Shown in pieces: positions 6,261 through 9,257 of a DNA stretch of 9,257 bases. Each line of letters begins with the position of its first letter. Position 1 is the stretch's first letter. The position numbers were made by a program, and so were the translations under genes. The notes under the pieces were generated by a model. That model ran no database searches, was not told the origin of the DNA, and worked only from the letters and a program-made list of their open reading frames with translations. Location: the NCBI GenBank assembly GCA_018262135.1, contig JAGTSD010000043.1, positions 1 to 9,257 of the forward strand. The letters run 5' to 3'. This DNA is from Pseudomonadota bacterium (GTDB lineage: Bacteria; Pseudomonadota; Gammaproteobacteria; Competibacterales; Competibacteraceae).

Positions 6261-6646
6261 AGCAGCTTGCCGCATTGCGTGGCGATGAACTCCACGGTTT
6301 CGTCCACGTTGGCCAGCGGCATTTCGTAACCGTCGGGTAGATAGCCGTAGATGCCCTGCTTGAAAGGGTTGTTGCCAGGGTGGTAAAGCCGGACGACCAC
6401 CTGGGCGGTGGGCCGGTTCGGGCCGATGTGGAAGTCAATGATGATCTTGTCGCTGAAGAGCCAGAAGTAGTTGACGCGGGGATCAGTTTCGATATACGGC
6501 TTGAACTTGCGTACCTCCTCCTTGACCATCTCGAAATCCCGTTCCAGGGCGCTCAGTCCGCGATCCTGGTGGTTCTGGCGTCGTTCCCGATCGGCGCGGA
6601 ACTTGTCAACCGCCTGACTGAACAGTTCGCTGATATCCTTGGCCAT
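6254..6646 (-). CDS. Hypothetical protein, 130 residues
   Basis: I do not recognise this gene. The product is soluble. Residues 1-50 are highly charged and probably helical (AVDKFRADRERRQ, RDFEMVKEEVRKF), possibly a coiled coil. Residues 58-105 look like a small beta domain rich in aromatics (VNYFWLFSDKIIIDFHIG, AQVVVRLYHPGNNPF, GIYGYLPDGYEMPL). A short helix follows (DETVEFIATQCGKLL). No signal peptide is present and only one cysteine (Cys125). The ATG at 6646 has a good GAGG ribosome binding site five to six bases upstream, and third codon positions are G/C-rich, so it is very likely expressed. It converges with the 66-residue gene and diverges from cbiM. No function can be inferred. Confidence 0.75.
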   Translation of the reverse strand: MAKDISELFSQAVDKFRADRERRQNHQDRGLSALERDFEMVKEEVRKFKPYIETDPRVNYFWLFSDKIIIDFHIGPNRPTAQVVVRLYHPGNNPFKQGIYGYLPDGYEMPLANVDETVEFIATQCGKLLA

Positions 6647-6747
6647 GTTTTCCTCTTGTCACCTGGTTCTGCCATCATTTTGGCACGAGTCCGTGGAGTT
6701 GTAATCGGGTCGATGCCAAATCGTCCATCGCCGCGTCAGCCCGATGC

Positions 6748-6765
6748 TTGCAGCCTCCTCTGCAA
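6748..6765 (+). promoter_or_regulatory. Hairpin in the cbiM leader with a CCTCCT loop
   Basis: TTGCAG at 6748-6753 pairs with CTGCAA at 6760-6765, and the loop is CCTCCT, an anti-Shine-Dalgarno-like sequence. Four of its bases (TCCT) could pair with the AGGA of the cbiM ribosome binding site about 70 bases downstream. This would suit translational control, but it is only a pattern, and whether transcription begins upstream of it is unknown. Confidence 0.25.
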
Positions 6766-6788
6766 CATCTCGTGGAATTGATGATGCG

Positions 6789-6801
6789 GGAACCATGTTC
6801 C
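6789..6801. promoter_or_regulatory. Palindrome GGAAC-N3-GTTCC upstream of cbiM
   Basis: A perfect inverted repeat with five-base arms and a CAT centre lies 45 bases before the cbiM start, where an operator for a metal-responsive regulator would be expected. It does not match the NikR consensus (GTATGA-N16-TCATAC). A TATGCT at 6807-6812 could be a -10 element next to it, but no good -35 is visible. Confidence 0.3.
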
Positions 6802-6845
6802 TGGGCTATGCTGAAATTTACCTGATCCGCAAAAGGAATTATCTC

Positions 6846-7757
6846 ATGCACATCCCGCAAAACCTGCTCGATGGCAGTATTTGTCCGGTGACCGCTGCCG
6901 TCAGCGGTCTGTGTCTGGCCGGCGCGGCGCTGGCGGCGTATCGGTCGGCGGAAAAGCCGCACGCCCTGCGTTTCGCGGCGGTCAGTGCCTTCCTCTTCGC
7001 CGCGCAGATGATGAACTTCCCGATCAGCGGCGGCACCTCGGGCCACCTGCTCGGCGGGGTATTGGCCAGCGCCCTGCTGGGCGTACCATTCGGCGTGCTG
7101 GCGCTGGCGCTGGTGGTGACGATCCAGGCTTTGGTCTTCGCCGACGGCGGCCTGACCGTCCTCGGCGCCAACGTGTTGAACCTAGCGGTGCTCGGCGCCG
7201 GTCTGGGTGGCCTGCTGCGGCTGGGGCTGCTCAAGCAACTGCCTGCCGGTGGAACCCGGGCCTGGATCGCCACTGGCCTGGCCAGTTGGGCCTCGGTGAT
7301 GCTGGCGGCCCTGGCCTGCGCGGTCGAACTGGCGCTGGCTGGCGCGCTGCCGTTGCAACGGGTCGTACCGGCGATGCTGGGCGTCCACGCGCTGATCGGG
7401 GTGGGCGAGGCGCTCATCACTTGCGCGGCGCTGGCGCTGTTGGAGCGGCCGGCGCAGATTGGCGCGGTTACCGATTCTCGCCGCTTCGCCGCGCCGGCGC
7501 TGGCGGCGCTGCTGATCGTGCTGTGCCTGAGCCCGTTCGCCTCGCCGCTGCCGGATGGTCTGGAAGCGGTGCTGGCGCAGTATCAGGTGCTGCACGAGGC
7601 TGCGCCGCTGTTCGTGACGCCGCTGGCTGACTACCAGATTGCCGGCGTCGCTTCCGAGGTCTTGTCCACCGGGCTGGCCGGGCTGATCGGCATCGTGCTG
7701 ACCTTCCTGACCGCCGGGGTGCTGGCTTTGCCGCTGACCCGCGCCCGCGCGGCTTGA
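6846..7757 (+). CDS. cbiM: Cobalt/nickel ECF transporter S component CbiM with C-terminal PDGLE module
   Basis: This 303-residue inner-membrane protein is the substrate-binding unit of an energy-coupling-factor transporter for Co2+ or Ni2+. The family N-terminus MHIP is present; in NikM2 the metal is held by the amino end, His2 and His67, and both His2 and His67 occur here, the latter in NFPISGGTSGHLLGG. QALVFADGGLTVLGANVLNL (94-113) is the other strong family motif. Seven or so membrane segments cover residues 12-200. A second part (213-298) carries PDGLE at 236-240 and a final membrane segment, matching the PDGLE domain that replaces a separate CbiN/NikN. The ATG at 6846 is fixed by the family MHI start and an AAGGA site eight to nine bases upstream. 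No cbiQ or cbiO is visible. Metal choice cannot be decided from sequence. Confidence 0.9.
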   Translation: MHIPQNLLDGSICPVTAAVSGLCLAGAALAAYRSAEKPHALRFAAVSAFLFAAQMMNFPISGGTSGHLLGGVLASALLGVPFGVLALALVVTIQALVFADGGLTVLGANVLNLAVLGAGLGGLLRLGLLKQLPAGGTRAWIATGLASWASVMLAALACAVELALAGALPLQRVVPAMLGVHALIGVGEALITCAALALLERPAQIGAVTDSRRFAAPALAALLIVLCLSPFASPLPDGLEAVLAQYQVLHEAAPLFVTPLADYQIAGVASEVLSTGLAGLIGIVLTFLTAGVLALPLTRARAA

Positions 7758-8115
7758 TTCGCACCGCTCGCACTGCGGGGCTGACCTCGCGCTCGAATCG
7801 TTCCGGCAGCGCCCGCAGGCGAGTGGCCTCATTTTCGGCATTAGTACCGGTCGCAGGGATGGCCATGCTCATACCCGTGGTGGGCGCGGCCATGCTTCTC
7901 GAACTAGCGCGGATGCAGTTCGCCATGACCGCGATGGGCCACTTTCGCTGCTGTCCTCGCTCGTCAACGCCGATATCCTCGGTTCCGATACGCCCAACAG
8001 GCGGGTGTCCCTGCACTTTCCGCTCCATGCCGCCGCCTATACCCAGCCAGCGGGTGCGCCTGAAACCGGCGCAGAACTGCCGGTTTTCGCCCAGCCCAAC
8101 CGTGGAAGTTGCCTT
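7758..8115. other. Stretch without a convincing gene between cbiM and cysB
   Basis: These 358 bases are GC-rich and several frames stay open, but none is persuasive. One plus-strand frame (the cysB frame) is open throughout but has no ATG; its virtual peptide has a His/Gly-rich patch (GRRDGHAHTRGGRGHAS) near 7852-7902. Another plus frame could start at a TTG at 7754 overlapping the cbiM stop and end at 8119 overlapping the cysB start, yet its product is an unlikely Arg/Ser/Pro-rich peptide. GGCCATGCT is repeated at 7861-7869 and 7888-7896. The hairpin at 8063-8087 is the clearest element. The stretch may be decayed coding sequence plus the cysB leader. Confidence 0.5.
8063..8087 (+). terminator. 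Terminator-like hairpin just upstream of cysB
   Basis: AAACCGGC at 8063-8070 pairs perfectly with GCCGGTTT at 8079-8086 across an eight-base loop and is followed by one more T and then CGC. The stem is stable but the T-run is short (four in all, three within the stem). It would end transcription coming from cbiM, or act as a leader hairpin for cysB, whose start is 28 bases downstream. Confidence 0.5.
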
Positions 8116-9093
8116 GTGAATTTCCAACAGCTCAGAATCATTCAGGAGGCAGTTCGCTGCAATTTTAACCTGACCGAGGCCGCCAACGCGCTGTTTACCT
8201 CGCAGTCGGGGGTCAGCAAGCACATCAAGGACCTGGAGGACGAACTGGGGGTGGAACTGTTCGTGCGCCGCGGGAAACGATTGATCGGGCTGACCGAGCC
8301 GGGCCAGGAGGTGGTGGCCATCGTCCGGCGCATGTTGCTGGACGCCAACAACATCCGCAATCTGGCGGAGCAATTTTCCCAACGGGACCAGGGCAAGCTC
8401 CGGGTTGCGACCACTCACACCCAGGCCCGCTATGCGCTGCCGCCGGTCGTCGGGCGCTTCAAGCAGGCCTTTCCCAGGGTTCACCTGGCGCTGTATCAGG
8501 CTGCCAGTTCGGGAGAAATCGTTGATTTGCTGCTCGCCGGCGAGGTCGAACTGGGCATCGCCACCGAGTCGCTCGCCACGGTGGATGAACTGGCGACGTT
8601 CCCGTATTACCAGTGGCGCGATGCGGTGATCGTGCCGGAAGGTCACCCGCTCGCAGGGCAAAACCCGCTCACGCTTGCGGCGATCGCCGAATATCCGCTG
8701 ATCACCTACCACGAGGGATTCGGCGGACGATCCCGGATTGATGCCCGATTTTGCCAGGAGGGGTTGATGCCCGACATCGTACTCTCGGCACTGGATGCCG
8801 ATGTGATCAAAACCTACGTGGAACTCGGTCTGGGCATCGGCATCATCGCTGCCATGGCTTTCAATCCCGCCCGGGATGTGGGACTGCGCCTGCTCGACAG
8901 CGCCGATCTGTTCGACCCCAACACTACCTGGATTGCCATCCGCAAGGGCCACTTCCTGAAAAACTTTGCCTACCAGTTCATCGAACTGTGCAACCCTGCG
9001 CTGAAGGAACCGGTCGTGCGGGCAGCCAATTCGCGGACGGCGGGTAGCCCACCCGCCATCCAGGAAGTTTTTGAAGACGGCGCCGGGATTTAG
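8116..9093 (+). CDS. cysB: LysR-type transcriptional regulator CysB
   Basis: This 325-residue DNA-binding activator controls genes for sulfate uptake and cysteine synthesis; N-acetylserine is the usual inducer in enterobacteria. The winged helix-turn-helix is at residues 1-60 (FNLTEAANALFTSQSGVSKH, then DELGVELFVRRGKRL). The inducer-binding domain has the CysB hallmark ATTHTQARYALPPVV (98-112) with Thr100, Thr102 and Gln103 that contact the bound anion in the Klebsiella structure; Thr150 and Trp167 match Thr149 and Trp166. The position of Thr202 is a glycine here (EGFGGRS). LDADVIKTYVELGLGIGII (226-244) is also typical. Length equals the family's 324. The GTG at 8116 is chosen because MNFQQLRII is the standard family start and GGAAG lies seven bases upstream; the open frame before it is not conserved. 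The protein resembles the betaproteobacterial-type CysB more than the enterobacterial one. Confidence 0.93.
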   Translation: MNFQQLRIIQEAVRCNFNLTEAANALFTSQSGVSKHIKDLEDELGVELFVRRGKRLIGLTEPGQEVVAIVRRMLLDANNIRNLAEQFSQRDQGKLRVATTHTQARYALPPVVGRFKQAFPRVHLALYQAASSGEIVDLLLAGEVELGIATESLATVDELATFPYYQWRDAVIVPEGHPLAGQNPLTLAAIAEYPLITYHEGFGGRSRIDARFCQEGLMPDIVLSALDADVIKTYVELGLGIGIIAAMAFNPARDVGLRLLDSADLFDPNTTWIAIRKGHFLKNFAYQFIELCNPALKEPVVRAANSRTAGSPPAIQEVFEDGAGI

Positions 9094-9123
9094 GGGGCAA
9101 GGCTGCGCTCGCGCCTGATTCGA

Positions 9124-9147
9124 GCCGATCGGCAAGATCCTGCCGGT
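9124..9147 (+). terminator. Possible hairpin downstream of cysB (weak)
   Basis: GCCGATCGGC at 9124-9133 is a perfect palindrome. An overlapping alternative pairs ATCGGCA (9128-9134) with TGCCGGT (9141-9147), including one G-T wobble, across a six-base loop. No T-run follows. It lies about 35 bases after the cysB stop and may attenuate readthrough into the opposing gene. Confidence 0.25.
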
Positions 9148-9158
9148 TGCCCATCAAG

Positions 9159-9257
9159 CTACCTGCCGATCACCGCCAGCCGCACCGCCTCGTCGCTGAC
9201 CACCAACGGAGCCGCTACCCGCACCCGTCCGTTGGGCGGATAGACGCCCAGGTGCAG
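9159..9257 (-). pseudogene. YgjP-like (DUF45/M48-type) metallopeptidase fragment, prematurely stopped
   Basis: The minus-strand frame entering from the right edge reads LHLGVYPPNGRVRVAAP and then DEAVRLAVIGR before a TAG at 9161-9159. These 32 residues match the N-terminal beta region of YgjP-like zinc metallopeptidases, where the family normally continues with a short hydrophobic/Trp segment (LGWI-x-RQ) and, about 80-100 residues later, HExxH. Neither follows in frame: after the stop the sequence gives an Arg-rich peptide to a TAA. One other frame has NRQ close to the expected place, which may point to indels. As seen, the protein would lack its catalytic site, so it is probably a pseudogene; a sequencing error is the alternative. 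Such genes often sit beside hsdR in type I restriction loci, which would lie outside the window. Confidence 0.6.

Noticed and set aside
6028..6438. 136-codon minus-strand frame spanning both orphan genes
   Set aside because: It overlaps the better supported 130-residue gene in a different frame, and its product is Ser/Thr/Pro/Arg-rich at the start with no good ribosome binding site.
6661..6845. Cobalamin riboswitch upstream of cbiM
   Set aside because: No B12-box-like conserved segment could be found by eye, and the leader is short for this class.
7468..9135. 555-codon open frame on the minus strand opposite cbiM end, spacer and cysB
   Set aside because: It is antisense to clearly recognised cysB and cbiM, its product is Arg/Gln/Pro-rich low-quality sequence, and no family motif is present; GC-rich DNA lacks stops by chance.
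1..9257. CRISPR array, tRNA, rRNA or complete insertion sequence
   Set aside because: No regularly spaced repeats, no cloverleaf or rRNA-like sequence and no transposase motif were seen on either strand.

Overview
The window looks like chromosomal DNA of a GC-rich gammaproteobacterium. The evidence is the gene content (ETF-ubiquinone oxidoreductase, an RhdA-type rhodanese, oligoribonuclease, RsgA and CysB), the strong G/C bias at third codon positions, and the rhdA/orn/rsgA neighbourhood, which from memory is also seen in Pseudomonas. A relative of Candidatus Competibacter is possible, but the sequence alone does not settle it.

Layout. Bases 1-230 (minus strand) hold the 5' end of a gene for an exported protein with a bacterial Ig-like module. 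This end, up to about base 400, is clearly more AT-rich than the rest. After a 309-base non-coding leader comes ETF-QO (540-2174, plus), closed by a clear intrinsic terminator. Next are rhdA (2258-3088, plus), converging on orn (3108-3662, minus), then rsgA (3777-4802, plus), diverging from orn. A LysE-type exporter overlaps the rsgA stop by four bases and is probably cotranscribed. A small FMN/PNPOx-fold protein follows (5462-5911).

The middle holds two unrecognised genes meeting tail to tail: a 66-residue protein (6043-6243, plus) and a 130-residue protein (6254-6646, minus). Then comes cbiM (6846-7757, plus), a cobalt/nickel ECF-transporter substrate-binding membrane subunit with a C-terminal PDGLE module; no ATPase or EcfT gene is in view. 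A 358-base stretch without a convincing gene ends in a terminator-like hairpin just before cysB (8116-9093, plus), the LysR-type regulator of sulfur assimilation. At the right edge a minus-strand reading frame matches the N-terminal part of YgjP-like (DUF45) metallopeptidases but stops after 32 visible codons, so it is probably broken.

Functional themes are respiratory electron entry (ETF-QO), sulfur handling (rhdA, cysB), RNA and ribosome maintenance (orn, rsgA), small-molecule export (LysE) and transition-metal uptake (cbiM). Most of this is housekeeping. No defence island, CRISPR array or complete mobile element is visible. The least explained parts are the two orphan genes at 6043-6646, the cbiM leader, the 7758-8115 stretch, and the two edges, where an AT-rich surface-protein gene and a broken metallopeptidase gene begin.
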